A stretch of DNA of 64,000 nucleotides from JAJXWB01 sp965246795. Lineage in GTDB: Bacteria; Pseudomonadota; Alphaproteobacteria; Rhizobiales; Beijerinckiaceae. The notes under the pieces are model-generated. The model was not told the origin of the DNA, made no database searches, and saw nothing but the letters and a program-made list of their open reading frames with translations. This document shows positions 1 through 7,671 of this stretch, one piece after another; the first letter of the stretch is position 1, and every line of letters begins with the position of its first letter. The position numbers were made by a program, and so were the translations under genes. The stretch spans positions 186,001 to 250,000 of the forward strand of contig CBDFFN010000013.1 of assembly GCA_965246795.1 (NCBI GenBank), read 5' to 3'.

Positions 1-335
1 GCAAGCGGCTTGGCCTGTCGCCTGCGGCACTTGCTTTACTGCGCGAAAGTTCTGGTGGTCCGCTGCCCCAAGACATTTCCGCGCTCGCAGCGCGGGTAAA
101 GAACGTGATGCTACCCGTCATCGGCGTTGCCGGCCTCGAACGCGCCATCTCCAGCGCCGGTGGCGTGACGGCCGATGCGCTCGATGCGGGCCTCATGTTG
201 CGTGCGATGCCTGGCGTGTTCGTCGCGGGCGAGATGCTCGACTGGGATGCGCCGACGGGCGGCTATCTCCTGCAGGCGAATTTCGCGAGCGGTGTTGCGG
301 CGGCGGAGGGCTTGCTCAGCTGGCTGAAGGTTTAA
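1..335 (+). CDS. YhiN/HI0933-type NAD(P)/FAD-dependent oxidoreductase, C-terminal fragment
   Basis: Open from the window edge (frame begins at base 3) to TAA at 333-335, so only about 110 C-terminal residues are visible. The segment GVFVAGEMLDWDAPTGGYLL and the following alanine/glycine-rich helix are typical of the C-terminal FAD-binding part of HI0933-like flavoproteins, in the TIGR03862 branch common in alphaproteobacteria. The physiological substrate of this family is not known. The N-terminal FAD dinucleotide fold lies outside the window. A secreted protein gene follows on the same strand, with 57 bases between this stop and its likely ATG. Confidence 0.8.
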   Translation, partial: KRLGLSPAALALLRESSGGPLPQDISALAARVKNVMLPVIGVAGLERAISSAGGVTADALDAGLMLRAMPGVFVAGEMLDWDAPTGGYLLQANFASGVAAAEGLLSWLKV

Positions 336-392
336 TTGACGGCACCTGTCCGCCTGTCGTCTTCTGCCGCAGCATTCGCGAGGGGGAAACGC

Positions 393-914
393 ATGCGACC
401 GGTCTGGCTCTGTCTTTCGATGTCTTTGGCAACTGCGCCGGCCCTGGCCGCGCTGGTCAAAAACAAGACGATCGTCCTGCAATGGACGTCCGTCGGCACT
501 GGAACGCGTGCCGATGGCACCACCGTCAATTTCACCAACACAAACATCCGGACGATTTACATCAGCTCGACCGGGCGGCTTTTCGCACGGCGGCAGTTCC
601 AATCGCAGAACTCTCGTGTTCTCGGATCGCAGACCAACGAGCTGGCTCCCGGCGATAAGCAGGGTGTGGAAGGTGCACGCGATCTGTCGTTCAGTGGGAA
701 CACCTTGATCGGCCGTGGCGAAATGTTGAGCGGCGCTCTCCAGTTCGTCGCAACGTTCGATCCGTCGTTCACAAGTTGCACGGTGCAGGTCACCTTTGGC
801 AGATCCGGCTCCGCCGCGATCCGGACGCGCGGCCCCGATGGCGCGCCCTACACGCTGCAAAACATCCGGGCGATGTCGCCCTCCTGCCAGATCAGCGACG
901 GAAATCCGTTCTGA
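393..914 (+). CDS. Secreted protein of unknown function
   Basis: Predicted 173 aa. ATG 393 is chosen because AGGGGGAA lies just upstream (381-388) and the protein then begins with a classical signal peptide: Arg at position 2, a hydrophobic core, and an APALAA cleavage motif. A TTG at 336 is in frame but would bury the signal sequence. The mature part is polar and beta-rich, with two cysteines near the C-terminus (FTSC and SPSC) that could form a disulfide. No family was recognised. It is probably periplasmic or exported. The next gene, miaA, converges on it. Confidence 0.6.
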   Translation: MRPVWLCLSMSLATAPALAALVKNKTIVLQWTSVGTGTRADGTTVNFTNTNIRTIYISSTGRLFARRQFQSQNSRVLGSQTNELAPGDKQGVEGARDLSFSGNTLIGRGEMLSGALQFVATFDPSFTSCTVQVTFGRSGSAAIRTRGPDGAPYTLQNIRAMSPSCQISDGNPF

Positions 915-938
915 TACGCCGGTGTCACGCCTTCGCCG

Positions 939-1847
939 TCAGGGGCAGAGTTTCGCCAAGGCATCCCCAGAGCGCGTCGGCGTAAACTCCGGCAACTGAT
1001 GCCGCGCGAAGGTTACCTGTCGTTTTGCATATTGTTGCGTGTCGCGGATTCCGCGCGCGATCGCGTCATCGCGCGAGACCTCGCCACGTAGAAACGCAAG
1101 CAGGCCCGGAACGCCATGCGCACGCATGACGGGCAGCGCCGGATCGAGCTTTCGCGCGCTGAGCGCACACACTTCGTCGAGCGCGCCGGCGTCGATCATT
1201 TTCGCAAAACGCGCAGCAATTCGTTCGCGCAGCTCGGCGCGTTCCACTTCGAGGAAGATCGCTCGAAAGTTTCCCGGCGGCAGTAACGGCGGCTGCCGCG
1301 CGCCCTGGAACGACACGAGCGAATGGCCCGTCGCCTCGAAAACTTCCAGCGCGCGAAGGATGCGCTGCGGATCGCTGGGCCGCAGTCTTGTCGCTGTCGC
1401 AGGATCGCGGCGGTTAAGTTCGGCGTGCAGCTCGGCCGGTGCTTTTCCTTCTGCCGATGCGCGAACCCTCTCGCGAATTTCCGCTGGCACGTCAGGGATT
1501 GCCGAAACACCTTGCGTCAGCGCCTTGAAATACAGCCCGGTGCCGCCGACAAAAATAAGCGGCTGGGGGATTTCCAACAAAGCCGCGACGGCACGCAGCC
1601 AGTGGCCGACGGAGAAATTCGTCGCGCCGTCGACCGTGCCGAAGAGTTCGTGGCGCGCTTGCCTCTCCTCGTCTGGTGTCGGACGGGCCGTGATGATGCG
1701 CAGATCGCGATAAACCTGCATCGAATCCGCGTTGACGATCGTCGCGCCGGTCTGGCGAGCGAGTTCGAGCGCCAGCGCCGTCTTGCCGCTCGCGGTCGGG
1801 CCTGCGATGAGGAATCGTCGCGGCGAGACGTCCGCCTCCTTGTTCAG
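939..1847 (-). CDS. miaA: tRNA dimethylallyltransferase MiaA (candidate CTG start)
   Basis: MiaA adds a dimethylallyl group to A37 of tRNAs that read UNN codons. The visible protein has the P-loop GPTASGK, the NADSMQVYRDL substrate motif, FVGGTGLYFKAL and the C-terminal region QYAKRQVTFARHQ. The first in-frame ATG (1719-1721) lies inside NADSMQVY and would delete the P-loop, so it cannot be the real start. Reading upstream from it there is no ATG, GTG or TTG before the in-frame stop. CTG at 1845-1847, preceded by GGGAAAGAG, gives 302 aa, the normal family length. serB is divergent and starts 15 bases away, so the two 5' ends overlap. The gene call is firm; the start is an inference. Confidence 0.88.
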   Translation of the reverse strand: MNKEADVSPRRFLIAGPTASGKTALALELARQTGATIVNADSMQVYRDLRIITARPTPDEERQARHELFGTVDGATNFSVGHWLRAVAALLEIPQPLIFVGGTGLYFKALTQGVSAIPDVPAEIRERVRASAEGKAPAELHAELNRRDPATATRLRPSDPQRILRALEVFEATGHSLVSFQGARQPPLLPPGNFRAIFLEVERAELRERIAARFAKMIDAGALDEVCALSARKLDPALPVMRAHGVPGLLAFLRGEVSRDDAIARGIRDTQQYAKRQVTFARHQLPEFTPTRSGDALAKLCP

Positions 1848-1861
1848 GTCACTCTTTCCCG

Positions 1862-2758
1862 ATGACGCATGTCGCCACCCTCATCGGCAACCCCACGGCC
1901 AAAAATCTCGGTCAGGCGCTTGTGCGCCGCGCTGGCGATGCCCTGCCTGGCGTCGCCAACACCCACTGGCTCGATAATGACGTGGCTGCGGATGTGATGT
2001 TCGCGCCGGAGCCGGGCTTCGACACGGACGAGATCGCACGCGCCCTCGCCGACGATCTGGCCGAGGCCGAGATCGACATTGTCGTGCAGCCCGCCGGCAA
2101 CCGCCGCAAGCGGCTGATGCTCGCCGACATGGATTCGACCATCATCGGACAGGAGTGCATCGACGAACTCGCCGACTTCGCCGGGCTGAAGGCGCATGTC
2201 TCCGCCATCACGGAGCGTGCGATGCGTGGCGAGATCGCCTTCGAGCCCGCACTGCGCGAGCGCGTGGCATTGCTGAAAGGTCTGCCGCTCTCCGTCATCG
2301 ACGAAACCCTCAAGACACGAATCACGCTCACGCCTGGCGCGACGACGCTCGTGCGGACGATGAAAGCGAATGGCGCTTGGTGTGCGCTCGTGTCGGGCGG
2401 ATTTACCGCATTCACGGCGAAGGTCGCTGATATGGTCGGCTTCGACGAGAATCGCGCCAATCTTCTGCTGACCGATGGCGACGCTCTTGCCGGCACTGTC
2501 GCGGAGCCGATCCTCGGTCGCGAGGCGAAGCTTGGCGCACTGCGCGAGTTGCGCACGGCACGCGGGCTCGAGCATTGGCAAACTCTTGCCGTCGGCGACG
2601 GCGCCAACGATCTCGCGATGCTCGGCGATGCAGGGCTCGGCGTCGCCTTCCACGCGAAGCCCGCGGTGGCGGCGGCGGCGCACGCACGCATCGACCACAG
2701 CGATCTCACCGCGCTTCTCTACTGCCAAGGTTATCGCCGCAGCGCCTTCATCGAGTGA
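1862..2758 (+). CDS. serB: Phosphoserine phosphatase SerB
   Basis: Predicted 298 aa HAD-superfamily phosphatase that catalyses the last step of serine synthesis, from O-phosphoserine to serine. The nucleophile motif DMDST is at residues 89-93. It is followed by the cap region, a Ser-Gly motif in ALVSGGFTAFTAKVA, a Lys in LGREAKLGAL, and the Mg-binding motif VGDGANDLAML. The N-terminal 80 residues are the ACT-like extension found in proteobacterial SerB. ATG 1862 is only 15 bases from the proposed miaA start on the other strand, so a shared divergent promoter region must lie partly inside coding sequence. Confidence 0.95.
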   Translation: MTHVATLIGNPTAKNLGQALVRRAGDALPGVANTHWLDNDVAADVMFAPEPGFDTDEIARALADDLAEAEIDIVVQPAGNRRKRLMLADMDSTIIGQECIDELADFAGLKAHVSAITERAMRGEIAFEPALRERVALLKGLPLSVIDETLKTRITLTPGATTLVRTMKANGAWCALVSGGFTAFTAKVADMVGFDENRANLLLTDGDALAGTVAEPILGREAKLGALRELRTARGLEHWQTLAVGDGANDLAMLGDAGLGVAFHAKPAVAAAAHARIDHSDLTALLYCQGYRRSAFIE

Positions 2759-3339
2759 ACGAAAGCTTAACAAGCGCATCGGTGAGTCATTCGCGCCACC
2801 GCGTGCATAAAATTTTTGTGCGGGTGCAAAAAACACTTGCGCTGCCGACGAATTCGCATATTTCTCCGCTTGCCCAAATCGCACGTGCCTGTGGTCGTGT
2901 GTCGGTGGGCGGGAAGCCGGATAAGAGCCGGTGAACCGTCCGAACTAAACCGGCAGCCGGATGCGAACCGGCGAACCCTGTTTCCGCAGGGGATCGCGAC
3001 TTAAAGCAACGACGGACCGGGCTTTTTTGGTCTCCGTTGGCATTCCATCGCCAACACCAAAGAGGCTTGTCTTTCTTGCCGGGCGTGCGGATCGGGATCT
3101 CCCTTTCCAAACGATGGCTCCGCAAAGCGGTGAGTTTGCTCGTTCGGGCACGCTTATCTGCCGAACCGTAGCCACGGCGCAGCACCTGATCGCAAGCGAC
3201 GCATTCGTGCGCGCGCGGCGATCTCGGATGGCGATGCTTTGCTCGTGCCGCGTCTCCAACGCGCGGCCGATTGATGCGTCACATCCTCGAAGCCCACTGC
3301 TTGGCGCGTAAAGCCGCGCCCTTCGAAAGGGATGCCGCG
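2759..3339 (+). promoter_or_regulatory. 581-base non-coding region with a long candidate leader of ornithine decarboxylase (speF-type)
   Basis: No credible gene is visible on either strand between serB and the decarboxylase. A promoter-like pair lies near 2838-2865 (TTGCGC, then TATTTC about 16 bases later). Downstream are an imperfect direct repeat (2915-2937 and 2955-2977), a small hairpin CCCTG-TTTCCG-CAGGG (2976-2991), and a structured stretch with a T6 run near 3021-3026. Established knowledge: the speF RNA motif (Rfam RF00518) is a long cis-regulatory candidate upstream of ornithine decarboxylase genes in alphaproteobacteria. Position, length and structure fit that motif. I could not align it to the model, so the assignment is inference. 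Confidence 0.4.
2915..2977 (+). repeat. Imperfect 23-base direct repeat, 40-base period, in the decarboxylase leader
   Basis: Copy 1 spans 2915-2937 and copy 2 spans 2955-2977. Both follow the pattern AGCCGGAT, three or four variable bases, then CCGG and GAACC. Each copy can fold into a short hairpin through its CCGG/CCGG halves. The offset is exactly 40 bases. Confidence 0.5.
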
Positions 3340-4482
3340 ATGACCGACCGTATTCAGGAGTTCCTCCGTCAGCGACGCCGCGACGGTTTGGACGACGGTC
3401 CCTGCCTTGTGCTCGACCTTGATGTCGTGCGCGACAATTACGACGCCTTCGCCAAGGCGCTGCCCGACACGCGCGTGTTCTACGCCGTGAAGGCGAACCC
3501 GGACGCCGCCGTTCTCGACCTGCTCGCAAAACTCGGCTCGTGCTTCGACTGTGCCTCCACAGTCGAGATCGAGCAGGTGCTCGCGACCGGTTGCACGGCC
3601 GACCGCATCAGCTACGGCAACACGATCAAGAAGGAACGCGATGTTGCGCGCGCCTACGCGCTCGGCGTGCGCCTCTTCGCGGTCGATTGCGAAGCCGAGG
3701 TCGAGAAGATCGCGCGTGCTGCTCCGGGTTCGAAAGTGTTTTGTCGCATTCTGTGCGACGGCGCCGGCGCGGAATGGCCGCTGTCGCGCAAGTTCGGCTG
3801 CGTGCCGGACATGGCGTTGACGGTGCTCGAACACGCGCACCGTCTCGGTCTCGTGGCGCACGGTCTGTCGTTCCACGTGGGCTCGCAGCAGCGCAATCCG
3901 AAGATGTGGGATGCGGCCCTGAAGGCTTCGTCGCAGATCTTCCGCGATCTCGGCGAGCGGGGCATCAACCTCGCGATGGTCAACCTCGGCGGCGGTTTCC
4001 CGACGAAGTATCTGCGCGACGTGCCGGCGGTGAAAGCCTACGGCCAGGCGATCTTCAAGTCGCTGCGCAAGCACTTCGGCAACCGCATTCCGGAGACGAT
4101 CATCGAGCCAGGCCGCGGCATGGTCGGCAACGCTGGCGTGATCGAGGCCGAAGTCGTTCTCGTGTCCCGCAAGGCCGAGAACGAAGCAGTGCGTTGGGTG
4201 TACCTCGACATCGGCAAGTTCAACGGACTTGCCGAGACGATGGACGAGATGATTCGCTACCCGATCCGCACGGAATCGGATGGCGATCCGCTCAGCCCTT
4301 GCATACTCGCGGGTCCGACCTGCGATTCGGTCGACGTGCTCTACGAGAAGGATCCCTACCTCCTTCCCGTGAGCCTCGAGATCGGATCGAAGGTGCTGAT
4401 CGAGGGCACCGGTGCCTATACGACGACCTATTCGGCCGTCGGCTTCAACGGTTTCCCGCCGCTGAAGTCCTACGTCATCTGA
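3340..4482 (+). CDS. Ornithine/lysine decarboxylase, eukaryotic-type (fold III) PLP enzyme
   Basis: Predicted 380 aa, close to the usual length of alanine-racemase-fold ornithine decarboxylases. It catalyses ornithine to putrescine, the entry into polyamine synthesis. The PLP lysine is in FYAVKAN (Lys51). HVGSQQ, NLGGGFPTKY, the phosphate-binding EPGRGMV loop and the catalytic Cys in GPTCDSVDVL are all present. ATG 3340 follows GAAAGGG (3325-3331); an in-frame ATG at 3271 lies in the leader and is less likely. Some members of the family act on lysine as well; the sequence does not settle this by eye. Confidence 0.9.
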   Translation: MTDRIQEFLRQRRRDGLDDGPCLVLDLDVVRDNYDAFAKALPDTRVFYAVKANPDAAVLDLLAKLGSCFDCASTVEIEQVLATGCTADRISYGNTIKKERDVARAYALGVRLFAVDCEAEVEKIARAAPGSKVFCRILCDGAGAEWPLSRKFGCVPDMALTVLEHAHRLGLVAHGLSFHVGSQQRNPKMWDAALKASSQIFRDLGERGINLAMVNLGGGFPTKYLRDVPAVKAYGQAIFKSLRKHFGNRIPETIIEPGRGMVGNAGVIEAEVVLVSRKAENEAVRWVYLDIGKFNGLAETMDEMIRYPIRTESDGDPLSPCILAGPTCDSVDVLYEKDPYLLPVSLEIGSKVLIEGTGAYTTTYSAVGFNGFPPLKSYVI

Positions 4483-4497
4483 CTTCCGTCATCTGAC
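4474..4497 (+). repeat. Tandem 10-bp direct repeat spanning the decarboxylase stop codon
   Basis: GTCATCTGAC occurs at 4474-4483 and again at 4488-4497. The first copy carries the last two codons and the TGA stop, so the second looks like a small duplication of the gene end. Confidence 0.6.
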
Positions 4498-4502
4498 GTC
4501 TC

Positions 4503-4525
4503 CCTCCTCCGCGATGCGGGGGAGG
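4503..4525 (+). terminator. GC-rich stem-loop after ornithine decarboxylase
   Basis: A 10-bp stem (CCTCCTCCGC against GCGGGGGAGG, with one G-T pair) and a 3-base loop lie 20 bases after the decarboxylase stop. No clear T-run follows, so a role as a factor-independent terminator is only plausible. Confidence 0.4.
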
Positions 4526-4607
4526 ATCATCACCCAACCCTGTCCCGAACGGCCGGCGTGCTTTCACGCCGGTGCGAGGGTCGTCTTGTCCCGTCATGGA
4601 GACACCG

Positions 4608-5183
4608 ATGACCAACGCTGCAATCACGCTTGCGCCTGTCTTCGACCTTCGGATCGAGGACGAGCAGCCGCACGACGTTTCCGCGCGCGAGACATTGCTC
4701 GACGAAGCCTTCGGCGCTTCGCGCTTTCGCAAAACATGCCAGCGCCTGCGCGTTGGACGCGTGCCCGCGCGGAAGCTTGCACTCGTCGCTTGGGATGGCG
4801 CCCGCCTCGTCGGCACCGTCCGGCTGTGGCACGTGCGCGCCGGCGGCGTGCCGGCGCTGATGCTGGGGCCGCTCGCCGTTGCGAAGAGCCACCGCGGGCT
4901 GGGCATCGGCGATGCGCTCATGCGCGAAGCGATCGCGCGGGCACGCGCACTCGGCCACCGCGCGATCATTCTCGTCGGCGATGCGCCCTATTACGCGAAG
5001 TTCGGTTTTTTCCGCGCGCGAGTGATGGGACTGACGATGCCGGGGCCGGTCGAACTCGATCGCTTCCTTGGCTTCGAACTGGCGACGGATGCGCTCGCCC
5101 GCGCGAAGGGTCGCGTCATCGCGACTGGCGAGAAGGCGGTCGAGACCGCGACGCGGAAGGCTCAGCGTCGCGCAGCGGCCTGA
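4608..5183 (+). CDS. GNAT-family N-acetyltransferase (YhbS-like)
   Basis: Predicted 191 aa. The acetyl-CoA-binding motif A is visible as LGPLAVAKSHRGLGIGDAL, followed by the helix MREAIARARALGHRAIIL and the motif B segment YYAKFGF. The order and spacing match the COG3153/YhbS group of predicted acetyltransferases, whose substrate is unknown. ATG 4608 is preferred because GGAG sits about 7 bases upstream; ATG 4596 is an in-frame alternative. It converges on the aldolase gene, with a strong inverted repeat between them. Confidence 0.8.
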   Translation: MTNAAITLAPVFDLRIEDEQPHDVSARETLLDEAFGASRFRKTCQRLRVGRVPARKLALVAWDGARLVGTVRLWHVRAGGVPALMLGPLAVAKSHRGLGIGDALMREAIARARALGHRAIILVGDAPYYAKFGFFRARVMGLTMPGPVELDRFLGFELATDALARAKGRVIATGEKAVETATRKAQRRAAA

Positions 5184-5190
5184 CAAACCG

Positions 5191-5218
5191 TGTCATTCCC
5201 GCGAAAGCGGGAATGACA
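5191..5218. repeat. Perfect 28-bp hairpin repeat of the GTCATTCCCGC type
   Basis: TGTCATTCCCGC, loop GAAA, then the exact reverse complement: a 12-bp stem with a GNRA-type tetraloop. It lies between the convergent GNAT and aldolase genes. Sequences with this core are known as dispersed repeats in many unrelated proteobacteria. Here it could serve as a bidirectional terminator. Confidence 0.75.
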
Positions 5219-5231
5219 GGTCGTTGCTCGC

Positions 5232-6131
5232 TCAGCTCTTCTTCACCGACGCATCGAAAATCGAATCGATCGATGCGCCGAGCTTTGCGTTGAACTCGTC
5301 GTCGCTCATCTGCTTCGTCAGGCCCTCGGCAAGCGCGCGCGAGAAACTCGCGATCATGCCGTGCTGTTTCGCAAGCCGCTTGCAGGCGTCGGCCTGCGGA
5401 TAGCCACCCGATAGTGCGACAACCCGCGCGACGCGATCGTGCTTCACCAGCGGCAGATAGAGATCCGTCTCGTCCGGGATCGTGAGCTTCAACATCACCT
5501 TGCTGCCGGCGGGCACGGCGTCGAGATGCTTCGTCAGCGACGCAAGCAGCAATGCCTCGCAGCCCTTCTTGTCCGACGACTTGATCGACACTTCCGGCTC
5601 GATGATCGGCATAAGCCCATGTTTAGCGATCTGCGCGCCGACTTCGAACTGCTGCTTGACGATCGCATCGACGCCGGCGGTGTTCGGCTCGTTAATGACC
5701 GAGCGCATCTTCGTGCCATACACGCCGAGCTTCGCGGCGCGCGCGAGCAGCGTGTCGAGTTCCGGCATCGGCTTCATCAGCTGCACGCCGTCTTTCTCGG
5801 ACTCGAGGCCTTTGTCGACCTTGAGATAGGGAACGACGCCGCGATCCTTCCAAAGATATTCCGGGACGGGCTTTCCATGCGCCTCGCCATCCATCGTACG
5901 CTCGAACAAGATCGCGCCGATCACCTTTTCGCCGGTGAAGGCGGGCGCCGACATGATGCGCACGCGCATCTCGTGCATGAGCCGATACATTTCAGGCTCG
6001 CCGCTGTAGCTGCCCTCGGTGATGCCATATTGCTTGAGCGCGCCGGGCGTCGAGCCGCCGCTCTGGTCGAGCGCGGCGATGAAGCCGTCGCCCTTGCTCG
6101 CGCGCGTGGCCATGTCGGTGTTTGCAGTCAT
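5232..6131 (-). CDS. fda: Class I fructose-bisphosphate aldolase
   Basis: Predicted 299 aa, the length of bacterial class I aldolases (COG3588), which cleave fructose 1,6-bisphosphate through a lysine Schiff base. FIAALDQSGGSTPGALKQYG near the N-terminus, GVVPYLKVDKG, MPIIEPEV and the VMLKLTIP strand carrying a candidate Schiff-base lysine are characteristic. ATG 6131 is chosen because GGAGGAG lies 5-11 bases upstream; longer readings add an arginine-rich, unconserved extension. It functions in cytoplasmic glycolysis and gluconeogenesis. It converges on the GNAT gene and stands alone. Confidence 0.93.
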   Translation of the reverse strand: MTANTDMATRASKGDGFIAALDQSGGSTPGALKQYGITEGSYSGEPEMYRLMHEMRVRIMSAPAFTGEKVIGAILFERTMDGEAHGKPVPEYLWKDRGVVPYLKVDKGLESEKDGVQLMKPMPELDTLLARAAKLGVYGTKMRSVINEPNTAGVDAIVKQQFEVGAQIAKHGLMPIIEPEVSIKSSDKKGCEALLLASLTKHLDAVPAGSKVMLKLTIPDETDLYLPLVKHDRVARVVALSGGYPQADACKRLAKQHGMIASFSRALAEGLTKQMSDDEFNAKLGASIDSIFDASVKKS

Positions 6132-6216
6132 TTGTCTCCTCCGGGCCGTCGTCGCGACCCCGTGTTTGCGCAATTCCCATACGATGCAGCCGCGCGTTTG
6201 TCGCGCGGGATGGGAT

Positions 6217-6801
6217 TCAGGCTTTCGCGGTTGCTGCTTCGAATAGCTTTGCGATCTGCTCTGTTGCGACGCGGATCGGCGCCGCATCGCGCCTGACGCG
6301 CGTGAGAATCAGCGCACCCTCGATCATCATGATCGCCGATAGCGCGAGGTCATCGGCATTTTCGGCTCTGGCATCGCGCAATGCCCCGGCGAAGACCGAC
6401 TGCCAGGATGCAAAGGCATCGCGCCCGATGCCGGCGAGCCGCGCATCGGCGGGGGCCGTTTCGAGCAAGGTCGTGGTGATCGGGCAGCCGTCGGCAAACC
6501 CGGACTTTTCCATCCAGCCTGCGAGAAGCAGCCCATAGGCAAGGACCATTGCAGCGGGGGTTCGCTCCGTCTGCCGCAACGCCTCCAGCGTCGACTGGAC
6601 CAAGCTGCCGGCAAAGACGAGCGCCTCCGCCGCCACTTCGGCTTTCCCACCGGGAAAGTAGTGGTAGAGCGAGCCTTTTGGCGCGCCGCTGGCGGAGACG
6701 AGCTCGTTCAGGCCGGTGGCGGCAAAGCCCTGTTGGCGAAGCAAGCGCGCCATCGTGGCGACGATACGTCGTCGAATTTTGGGGTCCGGGCGACGAGGCA
6801 T
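6217..6801 (-). CDS. TetR/AcrR-family regulator (LmrA/YxaF-like C-terminus)
   Basis: Predicted 194 aa. The N-terminal helix-turn-helix is typical of TetR proteins: IVATMARLLRQQGFAATGLN, then SASGAPKGSLYHYFPGGK. The C-terminal part (LLAGWMEKSGFADGCPI) resembles the LmrA/YxaF ligand-binding domain. ATG 6801 is preferred over TTG 6807. It is divergent from two thioesterase genes, with only 34 bases between start codons that carry a partial dyad, so it probably represses both itself and the thioesterases. The inducer is unknown; an acyl-CoA or a hydrophobic acid is a guess from the neighbours. Confidence 0.85.
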   Translation of the reverse strand: MPRRPDPKIRRRIVATMARLLRQQGFAATGLNELVSASGAPKGSLYHYFPGGKAEVAAEALVFAGSLVQSTLEALRQTERTPAAMVLAYGLLLAGWMEKSGFADGCPITTTLLETAPADARLAGIGRDAFASWQSVFAGALRDARAENADDLALSAIMMIEGALILTRVRRDAAPIRVATEQIAKLFEAATAKA

Positions 6802-6811
6802 GGACAAATCC

Positions 6812-6830
6812 TATAACGACTGGTCTAAAT
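6812..6830. promoter_or_regulatory. Candidate TetR operator between divergent regulator and thioesterase genes
   Basis: The 34-base gap holds TATAACGACTGGTCTAAAT, an imperfect dyad with GAC and GTC halves (reading TAGACCAGTC on the minus strand). This resembles the TAGACC-type operators known for LmrA/YxaF regulators. The site is inferred from position and partial symmetry only. Confidence 0.4.
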
Positions 6831-6835
6831 AAAAA

Positions 6836-7270
6836 ATGATCGAGCCAGCCCCTCCGCCGGGTTTTACGCCGCACCTTCGCAAGAGCGGTCTGACCGCGCC
6901 GTGGGAGCCGATCTTCGTTCGCACGACAGAGAAAGCCGTGCAGCTCGGACTGCGAGCCGCGGCGCCGCACGCCAATTCCCGCGGCATTGTGCACGGCGCG
7001 CTGCTCACTGCGCTCGCCGACAATGCGATGGGCCTATCGGTCGCGCACCACATCGACGGCAAGACGCGGCTGCTCACCGTCAGCCTGTCGGTTGATTTTT
7101 TGGCGAGTGCGAAACTCGGCCAGTGGGTCGAGGTCGACACCACCTATGTGAAGGCCGGCAGTCGGCTTTGCTTCGCGCAGTCCTTCGTAACCGCCGACGG
7201 AACGCCCTGCGCCCGTGTCAGCGGCACGTTCATTCCCGCGCCGCTGCCAGAACCGGACGCCGGATCGTGA
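6836..7270 (+). CDS. PaaI-family hotdog thioesterase (first of a tandem pair)
   Basis: Predicted 144 aa, a single hotdog domain. The helix NSRGIVHGALLTALADNAMG carries the HG and Asp pattern of PaaI/YdiI-type acyl-CoA thioesterases, and the strand KTRLLTVSLSVDFLASAKLG follows as expected. Such enzymes hydrolyse acyl-CoA thioesters in the cytoplasm; the acyl group is not readable here. ATG 6836 lies next to the putative TetR operator. The stop overlaps the next gene's GTG (GTGA), so the two thioesterases are probably translationally coupled. Confidence 0.85.
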   Translation: MIEPAPPPGFTPHLRKSGLTAPWEPIFVRTTEKAVQLGLRAAAPHANSRGIVHGALLTALADNAMGLSVAHHIDGKTRLLTVSLSVDFLASAKLGQWVEVDTTYVKAGSRLCFAQSFVTADGTPCARVSGTFIPAPLPEPDAGS

Positions 7271-7671
7271 GCGACGACATTCTCGCGCAATTGCGCGCCA
7301 TCAACGACAAGGCCACGTTCAACCGCTGGCTGCGGCTCGAAGTCGTCGCGGCCGGCGATGGGTTTGCCGAGATCCGCATGGCCGCCCATGCCGACGCCAC
7401 GCAATATGCCGGCTTTCTGCATGCCGGCGTCATCGGCGCTTTGCTCGACACGGCATGCGGCTTTGCCGCCGCGACGGTCGCCGGATCGGTGCTCGCTTCG
7501 CACTACAGCGTGAATTGTCTCGCGCCGGCAGTCGGCGACGCCTTTTACACGAGAGGCGAGATTGTACGCGCGGGAAAGCGCCAGATCTTTACGCGCGCGG
7601 AATTGTTTGGTGAGACCGACGGCGTCCGAAAACTTGTCGCGAACGGTGAGACGCTGTTGTTGCGGGCTTGA
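7267..7671 (+). CDS. PaaI-family hotdog thioesterase (second of a tandem pair)
   Basis: Predicted 134 aa from GTG 7267, which overlaps the previous stop as GTGA. The central helix reads GFLHAGVIGALLDTACGFAA, with the HAG..ALLD pattern of PaaI-type thioesterases, followed by SHYSVNCLAPAVGDAFYTRG. It shows only limited similarity to the first copy, so the pair may act as a hetero-oligomer or on different acyl-CoAs. This is inference from adjacency. A REPIN-like repeat starts one base after the stop. Confidence 0.85.
   Translation: MSDDILAQLRAINDKATFNRWLRLEVVAAGDGFAEIRMAAHADATQYAGFLHAGVIGALLDTACGFAAATVAGSVLASHYSVNCLAPAVGDAFYTRGEIVRAGKRQIFTRAELFGETDGVRKLVANGETLLLRA

Noticed and set aside
2917..2975. 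tRNA-like T-arm pattern (GCCGG-TTCGCAT-CCGGC on the minus strand)
   Set aside because: The loop lacks the conserved A58, and no acceptor, D or anticodon arm can be built around it. It is better explained as part of the leader repeat.
3154..4074. 306-codon minus-strand frame over ornithine decarboxylase
   Set aside because: It is a shadow of a conserved gene, with no start site or family features.
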